Shown here piece after piece: positions 18,876 to 27,215 of a stretch of DNA of 64,000 nucleotides. The stretch is from positions 1 to 64,000 of the forward strand of contig NZ_JSEP01000006.1 in the NCBI RefSeq assembly GCF_001624695.1, given 5' to 3'. This stretch comes from Labrenzia sp. OB1 (GTDB lineage: Bacteria > Pseudomonadota > Alphaproteobacteria > Rhizobiales > Stappiaceae). Within the stretch, counting starts at the first letter, position 1; each line of letters opens with the position of its first letter. A program made the translations under genes and the position numbers. The notes beneath the pieces were generated by a model, which saw only the letters and a program-made list of their open reading frames with translations, made no database searches and was not told the DNA's origin.

Positions 18876-20621
18876 TCAAATGCCCAATTTGCGTCCGAGC
18901 CAGGATGAATGACGCTTCAGCGCCGTGACAAGAAGGTGCCTCCTGTCTCCGCGCTGTTCACTCAACCTCGCCACAAGGAATTCCGGTGTGCAGGGCAGCA
19001 AGGAGACCGGGTCGACCGTGCGGGCGTATTTGACCAACGCCAGATAAACCAGTTCCGGCAGGCTGCGGGCGCGTCCCCTGCCCGGAATATCCGTCAGATC
19101 CTCGCACAATCCCCAGCCAGCATAAAACGGCGACCCATGCACAGTCACCTTCTTTCCGCGAAGGATCGCCTCGAACCCGGAAAGTGACGAGAAGGTTTCG
19201 ACACTGTCGACCGCTTCGATCAGATCAATGATGTTGGCATCCTCGGCAATTTCATCAGCGTATTTCAAAGCCGTTTGCCGGTCGACCTTGCCCTTGCGCA
19301 ATCCCGTTTCCACATCCGGGTGCGGCTTGAAAACCAGATAGGCGTCCGGATACCTGGCGCGCACCAGTTTCAACAGATCCAGATTCACATTCGGTGTATT
19401 GGCACAGTCGATTGTCCCAGACATCGACTTGCGGATTGCCGCATCATCCGCAACCTGTCCCGGGACCAGGACCGTTGTTTTTCCGGCAGGAAAGGAAAAT
19501 TTGCGAGACTTGCCGAAATTATATTTCGACACGCGGGCAGCACCGATCAGTTCAACCAGATGTTTGCCGCGATGCTTTTCCGCCTCGGAGAGCTCTTGGT
19601 CCTTCAGAAGCACTTCCAGGCGGCTAGGCCGGGACGGGTCGTAGTAGATACCGAGGTCGTCCACGGCAAGCATCGCGCCACGGGCAAGGCCTGCCCCCAG
19701 GCCCACGGACCGCAGGAACCCGTCCTCGATCCGCAAGAGCGGAATTTCTGCGACCGAGCAAGCTTCTTCAAACGCCGCATCCGTCCGTCCTGCCCAGGAC
19801 AGGATCTGACCACCGCTTTGCCTTGCTGCAGCGATCGTTTCTTCCCGGGTTTCGTGAAATGTGACATCCCCGCCCCTGCCTGAGAAAGTTGCCCGGATTG
19901 AAGGGTGGTTCCAGTACTGGGCTCCATAACAGTGGCTCGCGCGGTGATTTTCCTGCCAGTTCGACTGGACCGTGTGAAAGACTTGCAGGGCTTCAGGCCA
20001 GTCGACCGGCTGTCCGGTATAAGGTGAGAACCAGACCGAGTTTTGGGTCAGTATGGAGTCCAGCACAGTCTCTGGTGCTATGCTACGTTTTCGGGAAATC
20101 TCGTCAATTGCTTGCCCGGCCTCACTCGTTTCCCCTGTGTGCTTACGGTTCAAGAGCAGACCTTCCAGGTCCTCGCCGCCGCGCTGTGAAGGTTCAGGTT
20201 CTCCAACCGCTGCGCATGAAAGATCAAGGCTGCGCCAGGTGCCGACAAATTGCGGTTCGGATCGGTCAACCTGCACACCGGTCGTGGCCGCGTCTACGGA
20301 GATCCTTGCGAGCACCAGCCAGGGGTTGCTCAAGTCCTCATCGCCGGGCTTGTCCAGCGGCAGAAGAATGACACTTGCAGGAATACGTTTGGCGTCAATT
20401 GGTGTCGGCCCAGGCAGCACGAGAAGAAGGCCCGCTGCTTTTCGCGTCGCCAGGTCAACGGCCGCAGGCAGATGTTCCGGTCCGGCGGCGACATACAAAT
20501 GCCCCTGAATCTCCCCTTTCGCCCCTCGCTCTTCAAAAGCTGCCTTGATACGCGCCTTCCACCTGACCAGCGACGGGGCTGCAGCGAAGAGAATTTTCGG
20601 GCTTTTGGTGCGCAGATTCAC
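18876..20621 (-). CDS. KpsC/RkpJ-type capsular polysaccharide Kdo transferase
   Basis: 581 residues. Signature blocks of KpsC-family beta-Kdo transferases are RIEDGFLRSVGLG (297-309), GQVADD (388-393), KPHPD (432-436) and HGSPFYAGWG (495-504). E. coli KpsC has two such glycosyltransferase modules in ~675 residues; here I see only one, in the C-terminal ~310 residues, after an N-terminal ~190 residues I do not recognise. Such enzymes build the poly-Kdo linker between lipid and capsule chain on the cytoplasmic face. The start overlaps the upstream stop (ATGA), so it is translationally coupled to the KpsS-like gene. Confidence 0.82.
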   Translation of the reverse strand: MNLRTKSPKILFAAAPSLVRWKARIKAAFEERGAKGEIQGHLYVAAGPEHLPAAVDLATRKAAGLLLVLPGPTPIDAKRIPASVILLPLDKPGDEDLSNPWLVLARISVDAATTGVQVDRSEPQFVGTWRSLDLSCAAVGEPEPSQRGGEDLEGLLLNRKHTGETSEAGQAIDEISRKRSIAPETVLDSILTQNSVWFSPYTGQPVDWPEALQVFHTVQSNWQENHRASHCYGAQYWNHPSIRATFSGRGGDVTFHETREETIAAARQSGGQILSWAGRTDAAFEEACSVAEIPLLRIEDGFLRSVGLGAGLARGAMLAVDDLGIYYDPSRPSRLEVLLKDQELSEAEKHRGKHLVELIGAARVSKYNFGKSRKFSFPAGKTTVLVPGQVADDAAIRKSMSGTIDCANTPNVNLDLLKLVRARYPDAYLVFKPHPDVETGLRKGKVDRQTALKYADEIAEDANIIDLIEAVDSVETFSSLSGFEAILRGKKVTVHGSPFYAGWGLCEDLTDIPGRGRARSLPELVYLALVKYARTVDPVSLLPCTPEFLVARLSEQRGDRRHLLVTALKRHSSWLGRKLGI

Positions 20622-21940
20622 AGCGGCACCCCGAGTTTGCGCGCTTTTTCGAGCCTGGGCGGCGGCTCAACAAAGGCTCCGAGCGGATTGAGCTCACGTT
20701 TTGCGATGCGATCCGCGATATTGCGGGCGGCAACGGACACACCCTCACGGTTATGGATCGAGCCGCGAATTTGGGTGGTCGCCGCCAGCGCGCGTATATA
20801 AGCGCTCAGGAGCGATGGGTCAGGACGTTGCGGGTCGTTCCAGAAACCGGCGAGGTCACCCTGGTGTGTCAGTCCTTCAATGTCATAGTGGGCCGGTACC
20901 AGGGGTTTGACCGGAACCTGCGCCTGCAAGGCTTCCAGGCCGGCGGTCGAGTTGAGCGTTACCAAACCTGCGGCGGCCTCAAGGGGTTTTGACAGACCTC
21001 CGCCGTCGAGATAATGCATCCGGTCACTCAGGCCATGCTGGCGCGCCAATGCGTTCGATACCTCCGACCAGTTCTCAAATCCGACATCGAGTGGATGGCT
21101 TTTCAACACCAGATGCGCACCATCCGGTGCTGTCTCGGCAAAAGACCGGAAAACGATGTCCAGAACCTGCGAGAAGCTTTCATACGGAGAATGCCTGCGA
21201 AGCTGGAAGTCACCTTCAAGCTGGATCGGCAAAACAAAATAGCTGGCGCCCGTATTCCGAAGTGCCCGCAAATCACGCTCTGCTTTTGCATTCCGTTTTT
21301 TTTCCCGAAGGAGCCGCGCCGCGCCGCGCAGATATTCCTCAATCGGCGGGTAGATCGTATGGCGAACATAGTTCGGATATAGCGGCTTCAAGAACACGTT
21401 CGTCAGATTGTAGACGACGTCTGGAGCCGTTTGAAGCCAGAAGGAGGATGGAAACCGCGGCTCCAGGCTCACGTCTCCTGCCTTGCCCGCAACCGTCCGA
21501 ACGGCATCGGGCTCCTGCGGAAAACGACTCAGTGTCGACAGCCCGTTTCTTTCCAGTGTCATCCAGCCCGGTCGCAGGGCCCCGAGTTCGGTCACGGCAA
21601 TCTGAATCCCAAGCGGAAGCGCTTTTTCTATGGCAATCCTGTGGTAGAGCCGCTGATCTCCGTGCAGCACCAGATCTGTAATTTCATGCGTGGACAAAAA
21701 GGCCTCGATGAAATCAGGCCAGTCTTGCGGCGCGCCCTTGAAGCTGGTGCACCCCGCGCCATGCCAGTGCAGCCAGTCTCCGGCGCAGAAATTGATCCGG
21801 AAAACCTGACAGCCCAATTTCCCGAGATGATTTCCCGTCAGCCTGAAAAGGGGCGACAGCGGCCCCTGCAGAAAGAGAACCCGCCGCCCGGAACAGTCGA
21901 TCCCCGGCTCTTCCTTGCGGGGGTCAGCCTGGCCAGACAT
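20618..21940 (-). CDS. KpsS-like capsular polysaccharide protein, copy 1
   Basis: 440 residues. Belongs to the capsule biosynthesis family that includes KpsS, the Kdo transferase that starts the linker on phosphatidylglycerol. Recognisable blocks: VLFLQGP near the N-terminus, NFCAGDWLHWH, GALRPGWMTLER, PIQLEGDFQLR, KSHPLD and LVTLNSTAGLEALQ. The gene starts 17 bases inside the end of its paralogue and overlaps the next gene by 4 bases, so the three form a tightly coupled operon. The role of two KpsS-like proteins is unclear: they may act in sequence, on different acceptors, or one may be regulatory. Confidence 0.8.
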   Translation of the reverse strand: MSGQADPRKEEPGIDCSGRRVLFLQGPLSPLFRLTGNHLGKLGCQVFRINFCAGDWLHWHGAGCTSFKGAPQDWPDFIEAFLSTHEITDLVLHGDQRLYHRIAIEKALPLGIQIAVTELGALRPGWMTLERNGLSTLSRFPQEPDAVRTVAGKAGDVSLEPRFPSSFWLQTAPDVVYNLTNVFLKPLYPNYVRHTIYPPIEEYLRGAARLLREKKRNAKAERDLRALRNTGASYFVLPIQLEGDFQLRRHSPYESFSQVLDIVFRSFAETAPDGAHLVLKSHPLDVGFENWSEVSNALARQHGLSDRMHYLDGGGLSKPLEAAAGLVTLNSTAGLEALQAQVPVKPLVPAHYDIEGLTHQGDLAGFWNDPQRPDPSLLSAYIRALAATTQIRGSIHNREGVSVAARNIADRIAKRELNPLGAFVEPPPRLEKARKLGVPL

Positions 21941-23273
21941 GAGTCCACCGCTCCATCTTGCCGCGCGTCTTCAGTTGCTCGGAAAATGTCGTTGCGATGC
22001 CCCGCGATCGGGCCTTTTCCAGCCTTGGAGGTGTCTCGCAAAGCGCATCCGGCAGATTGACGGCCCCGGCAATGATGCGTTCTGCCATAAGTTCCGCCGC
22101 CGCTTCGCGGCCTTCCTCAGTGAAGAAACAGCCTTTGACCTGTATCGAAGCGGCCAGCAACCGCTCCAGCGCTTCCAGAAGATCCTGATCAGGTGCGGTG
22201 CCCGCGCGCCAGAATTCGTCCAGCGGTTTCTGACAGGTCAGGCCCTCGATGTCATAGAGCGCGATTCCGAGAACTTTCGTCGGACAGTCCGCCCGCAACG
22301 CGTGCAATCCGGTCGTACTGTTTATGGTCAGGGATCCTGCCGCGTGACCGAGAAGCCTGTTCAGGTTTCCACCGTCCACGAGCAGAACACGTTTTTTCAC
22401 GCCGTGTTTTTTGGCGATTGTGCGCAGGATGCGCGACCATGGTTCCATGCCGTTGTCGAGCGGATGTATCTTGAAGACCAGACGGGCCGACGACGGGGCA
22501 TGGAGTGCGAAGGACCGAATGACCTCCTCGGCCGCGTCAGCGATATGACCGTACTGGGAATTGTAGCGAAGCTGGTAATCGCTTTGAAGCTGCAGGGGGA
22601 AAACGTAATAGGGAAGCCCGGTGGCGATTATGTCGTCAATGACATGATGGGCGTGGCGATTGCGGCGCCTGGCCATCGCAAACCGGGGAATGTTGCTGAG
22701 ATAGTCGATGAACGGATGATACAGCTTGTCACGCACATAACCGGGAAAGGCCCACGCGAAAATCACGTTGGCCATATTATAGCTGACTTCATTCACAGCT
22801 TCGTTGATGAACGGATATTTGTATAGCGGCTGACGATCAATTTCCGGAAGCGTCTCGCCGCTTCGACGTATGAGATCCGCGTCCTCTGGAAAAAGGGAGT
22901 GAGCGGACATACCGCGATGTTCCAGAGTGATCCAGTCGGGCCGCAAATATCCGTTCTCGAAGGCCAGGCACACCAGCCCCAGATCCGCACCGACCTCAGC
23001 CGCGGCGACATGGTAAGGGACGCGGTCGGCGTAATAGACAATGTGGGTAACTTTGTTCTGCCCGCAATAGTTACGCAACCATTCCGGCCAGTTATCAAGC
23101 CTGCCGCGGTAGGAAGTGCATCTGCGGTCATGCCAGCCGAGCCAGTCCCCCGCCGACAGATTCACCCGCAGGGTTCGCACCCCCCGTTTTTCCAGACTGT
23201 CCGCGATCGTGCGCGCAAAGACCCCGGGCGGACCTTGCAGAAAAAGCACCACCATGGAGCTGACTGGTCTCAT
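21924..23273 (-). CDS. KpsS-like capsular polysaccharide protein, copy 2
   Basis: 449 residues. A clear paralogue of the downstream gene, sharing VLFLQGP, NLSAGDWLGWH, GYLRPDWITLEH, FPLQLQSDYQLR, FKIHPLDNGMEPW and SLTINSTTGLHAL in the same order. The copies are diverged rather than recent duplicates. The second histidine-proline block (KIHPLD, versus KSHPLD) and the surrounding residues suggest that both keep a glycosyltransferase-like fold. ATG at 23273; an in-frame ATG at 23255 is an alternative. It lies 75 bases after the export lipoprotein and begins the coupled KpsS-KpsS-KpsC run. Confidence 0.8.
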   Translation of the reverse strand: MRPVSSMVVLFLQGPPGVFARTIADSLEKRGVRTLRVNLSAGDWLGWHDRRCTSYRGRLDNWPEWLRNYCGQNKVTHIVYYADRVPYHVAAAEVGADLGLVCLAFENGYLRPDWITLEHRGMSAHSLFPEDADLIRRSGETLPEIDRQPLYKYPFINEAVNEVSYNMANVIFAWAFPGYVRDKLYHPFIDYLSNIPRFAMARRRNRHAHHVIDDIIATGLPYYVFPLQLQSDYQLRYNSQYGHIADAAEEVIRSFALHAPSSARLVFKIHPLDNGMEPWSRILRTIAKKHGVKKRVLLVDGGNLNRLLGHAAGSLTINSTTGLHALRADCPTKVLGIALYDIEGLTCQKPLDEFWRAGTAPDQDLLEALERLLAASIQVKGCFFTEEGREAAAELMAERIIAGAVNLPDALCETPPRLEKARSRGIATTFSEQLKTRGKMERWTHVWPG

Positions 23274-23348
23274 TGCATTACGCCAACCTGCTGGCTTGGA
23301 CGGTTAAAACTGCCGGTTCAAACCGCTGAAAGTTTCGACCGGCAATCT

Positions 23349-24479
23349 TTAATCGTAAATTCGCTGGACCGTCGAGTAATTGCTGATGAGCGGTGCGATA
23401 ATCTGGAGGAATTTTCCGAGTTCCGCGGTCGGATGGTTCGAGACGTAGAGAATGTCCTTGTCCCGCATCTCGAAATTCTGCGCCAGGAAGAAGCCCTGGG
23501 GATCTCTGAGACTCAGTTTGTAAACCATGGGAACAGTCGTCTGACCCGCAAGCTTGCTGTCGAGAAGAGGCTTCAACTTGCGGACAAGTGCCGCGTCTTC
23601 GTAACGGAACAGAAACACCCCGTTGGCATCGGCACGATCATCACGCAACCCGCCCACGGTTGCCATGGCCTCGGCCATCGTCACCGTCTTGGTCTTGAAC
23701 GGAACGAGCTGGTTGGCCTTCACAGCACCGAAAGCTGAATAGGTGCGGGGACGATGCGATAGAAGAATATTGTCGCCTGGCGAGACAAGAACGTTGTTTT
23801 CCGGATAGTCGATCAGGTCTTCCAGCCGCGTCGTTCCGGCACGGCGTCCCCGTTTCAGCGTAACGACCGTCTCGTAGGTGGCCTCACGGGATCCACCCGC
23901 CTGGGCCACGAGGTCAAGCAGACGCGTGTTGCGCAGGGGCAAAGGATAAACGCCCGGCTTCGCCACATCGCCGACAACGACAGCGGTCGTGCTGAGTTTG
24001 TCCTGCAAAGAAACAAGAACCTGCGGCTCGACTGCCTTGCCTATCAGCTTTTTCTGAATTGACTGGCGCAGCCCCTCGATGCTCAAACCCGCCGCACGGA
24101 CGCGTCCTGCATATGGGATGAAAATATAACCGTTTTCATCCACCACGGAGGGTATCTGGCTGGAGCCGCCACCGCCGCTGGAAAACAGTCCGTCAGGAGA
24201 CGCTTCCCAGATCGTGACCACCAGAGTGTCCCCGACCCCGAGCAAAGTCGACGAACCGCCGCTGCCAACGCCGTGGAACTGATTTGCAAATGCCAGGGGA
24301 CGGTAGGTCTTGACGAGATCGATGTTTGTCGGCTCGAGCACCACGACAGTGTAGTCGCCAGCCTTGGCGCTGTCCTCGACATCCTGCGAGGTAATATTGA
24401 TTGCGGCCGGCCCGTCTCCGGGTAGAGCGGAACATCCGAACAACGCCCCCGCAACCACCAGTACTGACAAAATTCGCAT
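23349..24479 (-). CDS. Wza/KpsD-type polysaccharide export outer-membrane lipoprotein
   Basis: 376 residues with the start at 24479: this ATG gives a textbook lipoprotein signal (MRILSVLVVAGALFGC, lipobox LFGC), whereas the longer frame from 24539 does not. After the lipidated Cys come a polysaccharide-export (PES) domain (~75-165, LGVGDTLVVTIWEASPDG) and SLBB domains (VVVGDVAKPGVYPLPLRNTRLLDLVAQAGG and a later copy near TYSAFGAVKANQLVPFKTKTVTM). Proteins of this type form the outer-membrane channel for capsule or exopolysaccharide. It is the first gene of the minus-strand capsule run. No inner-membrane KpsM/KpsT/KpsE partner lies in the window. Confidence 0.87.
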   Translation of the reverse strand: MRILSVLVVAGALFGCSALPGDGPAAINITSQDVEDSAKAGDYTVVVLEPTNIDLVKTYRPLAFANQFHGVGSGGSSTLLGVGDTLVVTIWEASPDGLFSSGGGGSSQIPSVVDENGYIFIPYAGRVRAAGLSIEGLRQSIQKKLIGKAVEPQVLVSLQDKLSTTAVVVGDVAKPGVYPLPLRNTRLLDLVAQAGGSREATYETVVTLKRGRRAGTTRLEDLIDYPENNVLVSPGDNILLSHRPRTYSAFGAVKANQLVPFKTKTVTMAEAMATVGGLRDDRADANGVFLFRYEDAALVRKLKPLLDSKLAGQTTVPMVYKLSLRDPQGFFLAQNFEMRDKDILYVSNHPTAELGKFLQIIAPLISNYSTVQRIYD

Positions 24480-24703
24480 TAGACCCCATTCCACCCGTTT
24501 GTTGTCCGTCTGGTAGCACCCTCTGGCCATTATGTCCAAGACACAACGTCCTTATTCCCAGGAGAAATTTTCACCTGTGACTTTGCTGTAACAGTACACT
24601 TCTTTTTCCTAGTGAATTGATTAATTTCCGATTTATCGTCTTAAGATCGGCACAAATGAGGCACATGCGTCGCGAGGTTTACCCGCGCCTGACGAGGACA
24701 TCA

Positions 24704-25888
24704 ATGACCGCGAACGACCTGACCTTGATCGTTGAAACAATCAGGAAATCCTCGGAAGATTTGACAGGTTGGCTTACGGAAAAAGCTCTTCCTGTCTGGT
24801 GCACGGAAGGCGCAAACCTTACAGCGGGAGAGTGTTTCGAAGCAATTGACCTGGAAACGAGGCGGGCCCTTCCTGTCCCGCGCCGGGCACGCATTGTCCC
24901 CAGGCAAATCTATTCCTTTCTGGAAGGTGCAAAACTTGGCTGGCCGGGTCCTGCCGCCGAACTTGCGATCAAACTTTCCGATTGGCACGTGAAGACGTTT
25001 GTGACGGACGCGGGGTATTACGCCAGCGCCGCAGACATGGAAAACCGGATCACCGATTCTTCGTTTGACCTTTACAATCAGGCTTTCGCCCTGTTCGGTT
25101 TCGCCTGCATAGCTTCAACGGTTCCAGACCGTAGGGCCGCCGCGACCGCGCACGCCGACAAACTCCTGAGCTTTCTGTTCGAAAACTATCGACATTCGAA
25201 AGCCGGGTTCCGGGAGGCCAACCCGGACAGGGCACCGCTTTGCTCCAATCCGCACATGCACCTGTTCGAGGCTTGCCGTGCATGGGAAGCAATCTCCGAA
25301 GATCCTGTCTGGACTGACCTTTCCGATGAAATCGCAGAGCTTGCGCTGACCCGGTTCATCGATCCGGTCAACGGCGGTTTGCGGGAATTTTTCGATCTCG
25401 ACTGGACGCCTGCCCCGAGCGACAAGGGCCGTGTGATGGAGCCTGGCCATCAATTCGAATGGGCCTGGCTGCTGGCAGGATGGGGACAATCGCGCGGCGA
25501 TGCCGGCGCCCTTGTCGCCGCTCGTCGTCTTTATGACATCGGCTGGACCTACGGCATCGATGAAAGCCGGGGCGTGGCCTTCATGGCGCTGAACGACGAC
25601 TTCACCGTTCGCGACCCGGTTGCCCGACTTTGGGGACAAACCGAATGGATCAAGGCGGCGGTCGCCATGGCGAAGATCTCGACGGGAGCCGAAAGAGAGG
25701 CCTATCTCGGCGACATTCCCAATGCAGTGCAGGCATTGCAGATCTACTTCAAGGACGTGCCGGCGGGCCTTTGGCACGACAAGCTTACGCCGGAGGGGGA
25801 TTTTGTCGATGAGCCGGCCCCGGCCAGCTCGCTCTATCATATCGTCTGCGCAATTTCCGAATTGAACGCATTCGCGAAATCACTATGA
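24704..25888 (+). CDS. AGE-family sugar epimerase/isomerase
   Basis: 394 residues from the ATG at 24704 (GAGGAC before it); the frame extends to 24617, but those codons look non-coding. (Alpha/alpha)6-barrel enzyme of the N-acylglucosamine 2-epimerase family, which also holds mannose isomerase and cellobiose epimerase. Family blocks: NRITDSSFDLYNQAFALFG, NPHMHLFEACRAWE, VMEPGHQFEWAWLL and LWGQTEWIKAA, carrying the conserved His residues of the barrel. It diverges from the export lipoprotein gene, so it could supply a sugar for the capsule. That link rests on position alone. The precise substrate cannot be called. Confidence 0.8.
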   Translation: MTANDLTLIVETIRKSSEDLTGWLTEKALPVWCTEGANLTAGECFEAIDLETRRALPVPRRARIVPRQIYSFLEGAKLGWPGPAAELAIKLSDWHVKTFVTDAGYYASAADMENRITDSSFDLYNQAFALFGFACIASTVPDRRAAATAHADKLLSFLFENYRHSKAGFREANPDRAPLCSNPHMHLFEACRAWEAISEDPVWTDLSDEIAELALTRFIDPVNGGLREFFDLDWTPAPSDKGRVMEPGHQFEWAWLLAGWGQSRGDAGALVAARRLYDIGWTYGIDESRGVAFMALNDDFTVRDPVARLWGQTEWIKAAVAMAKISTGAEREAYLGDIPNAVQALQIYFKDVPAGLWHDKLTPEGDFVDEPAPASSLYHIVCAISELNAFAKSL

Positions 25889-26035
25889 GGAATTGCGGCC
25901 GCCTGCATTCAAGGGCCTCATGACGAATCGGGAGCAGGAAAAGACGTAATCCGCCTTTTTCATTTACCGGCGACATTCTATAGCTTGTCGCCGAATCCGG
26001 ATTTCAGCTCACGAACACAGAAACAAGGACGCGGA

Positions 26036-26947
26036 ATGCCCGAGGCACAGATCATTGACGGCAAGGCGATCGCAGAGTCGGTTCGCGATGAAATCACCCG
26101 CCGGGCAGCAACGCTGCTTGAAGCCAGCGGCGTGCGTCCGGGTCTGGCGGTCGTGCTGGTCGGGGAAGATCCGGCAAGCCAAGTCTATGTACGCAACAAG
26201 GACCGGGCTGCGGAAGCCTGCGGGTTTCATTCCGTCAAGCATACGCTTCCTGCGGAGACCGGCGAAGCCGATGTTCTCTCGCTTGTTGAAAGCCTCAACA
26301 ACGATCCGGACATTCACGGCATTCTTGTGCAGTTGCCTTTGCCCGGACATATCGACGAGAGCAAGGTGCTTCGCCTCATCCGGCCTGAGAAGGATGTCGA
26401 CGGCTTCCATCCCGTCAATGTCGGCCTTCTTACAGCCGGAGAACGGGCAAGCGCGCTGGTTCCCTGTACCCCTGCGGGATGTCTGGTTCTCCTGAAACGA
26501 ACTCTCGGGGACACGCTGGCCGGGAAGAATGCCGTCGTGGTCGGGCGATCCAACATCGTCGGCAAACCGATGGCCAGCCTTCTGCTTCAGGAAAGCTGCA
26601 CCGTCACGATTGCACACAGCCGGACCCAAAATCTGCCGGATGTCGTGCGCGCGTCCGATATTGTCATCGCCGCCGTCGGCCGCCCGCAAATTATAAAGGG
26701 GGACTGGATCGGGCAAGGAGCAACGGTCATCGACGTGGGTATCAACCGCATCCCCGCCCCTGAACGCGGCGAAGGCAAGAGCCGGCTTGTCGGCGACGTC
26801 GCATTCGAGGAAGCGCTTGAGCGCGCGGGCGCAATTACGCCGGTTCCAGGTGGGGTCGGACCGATGACCATCGCCATGCTCATGGTCAACACGCTGACCG
26901 CCGCACGGCGCCTGCTCCATCTCCCTGAAGAAGAGCCGTTGTTTTAA
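26036..26947 (+). CDS. folD: Bifunctional methylenetetrahydrofolate dehydrogenase/cyclohydrolase
   Basis: 303 residues, the usual FolD length. Interconverts 5,10-methylene-THF and 10-formyl-THF in the cytosol. Seen: YVRNKDRA (catalytic Lys region, ~48-57), QLPLPGHID (~97-105), [10 protein letters not shown], the NADP loop [14 protein letters not shown] (~167-180) and the terminal [13 protein letters not shown]. The ATG at 26036 follows AAGGACGCGGA; an upstream in-frame start at 25985 is unlikely. One-carbon metabolism fits the demethylation genes earlier in the window, but folD is a housekeeping gene and stands alone here. Confidence 0.93.
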   Translation: MPEAQIIDGKAIAESVRDEITRRAATLLEASGVRPGLAVVLVGEDPASQVYVRNKDRAAEACGFHSVKHTLPAETGEADVLSLVESLNNDPDIHGILVQLPLPGHIDESKVLRLIRPEKDVDGFHPVNVGLLTAGERASALVPCTPAGCLVLLKRTLGDTLAGKNAVVVGRSNIVGKPMASLLLQESCTVTIAHSRTQNLPDVVRASDIVIAAVGRPQIIKGDWIGQGATVIDVGINRIPAPERGEGKSRLVGDVAFEEALERAGAITPVPGGVGPMTIAMLMVNTLTAARRLLHLPEEEPLF

Positions 26948-27133
26948 GGTCTCCATCTTCTTGCACAGACCATGGCAATGCTGCTCGAAGATGAGATCAT
27001 AGAGTTCCGGCACCGGCTGCGTCGTTTGTTTCAAGTCGTTGTCGCGCCAATGCACTTGCGCTGTTTGCGCCGCCATGATCTATCGTATTGAGAGTCCATT
27101 AACCGTGGTTGACCTAACGTAAAAAACGTAGGG

Positions 27134-27147
27134 ACTGCGTACGCAGT
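27134..27147. promoter_or_regulatory. 14-bp perfect palindrome upstream of tamA
   Basis: ACTGCGTACGCAGT is self-complementary over all 14 bases. It lies in the spacer between folD and tamA, 126 bases before the second candidate tamA start. Two AACGTA direct repeats lie just before it (27116-27130). A dimeric repressor or activator site is plausible, but no regulator can be assigned. Confidence 0.35.
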
Positions 27148-27215
27148 TTGGCTTGATTGTGACAGGATACACTGAGGCAATTCGGCCATGCCAAACCGTC
27201 AGGCGGCAGTTAGTG

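Noticed and set aside
26009..27076. 355-codon minus-strand frame over folD
   Set aside because: Overlaps folD nearly fully and lacks protein-like patterns; folD is certain.
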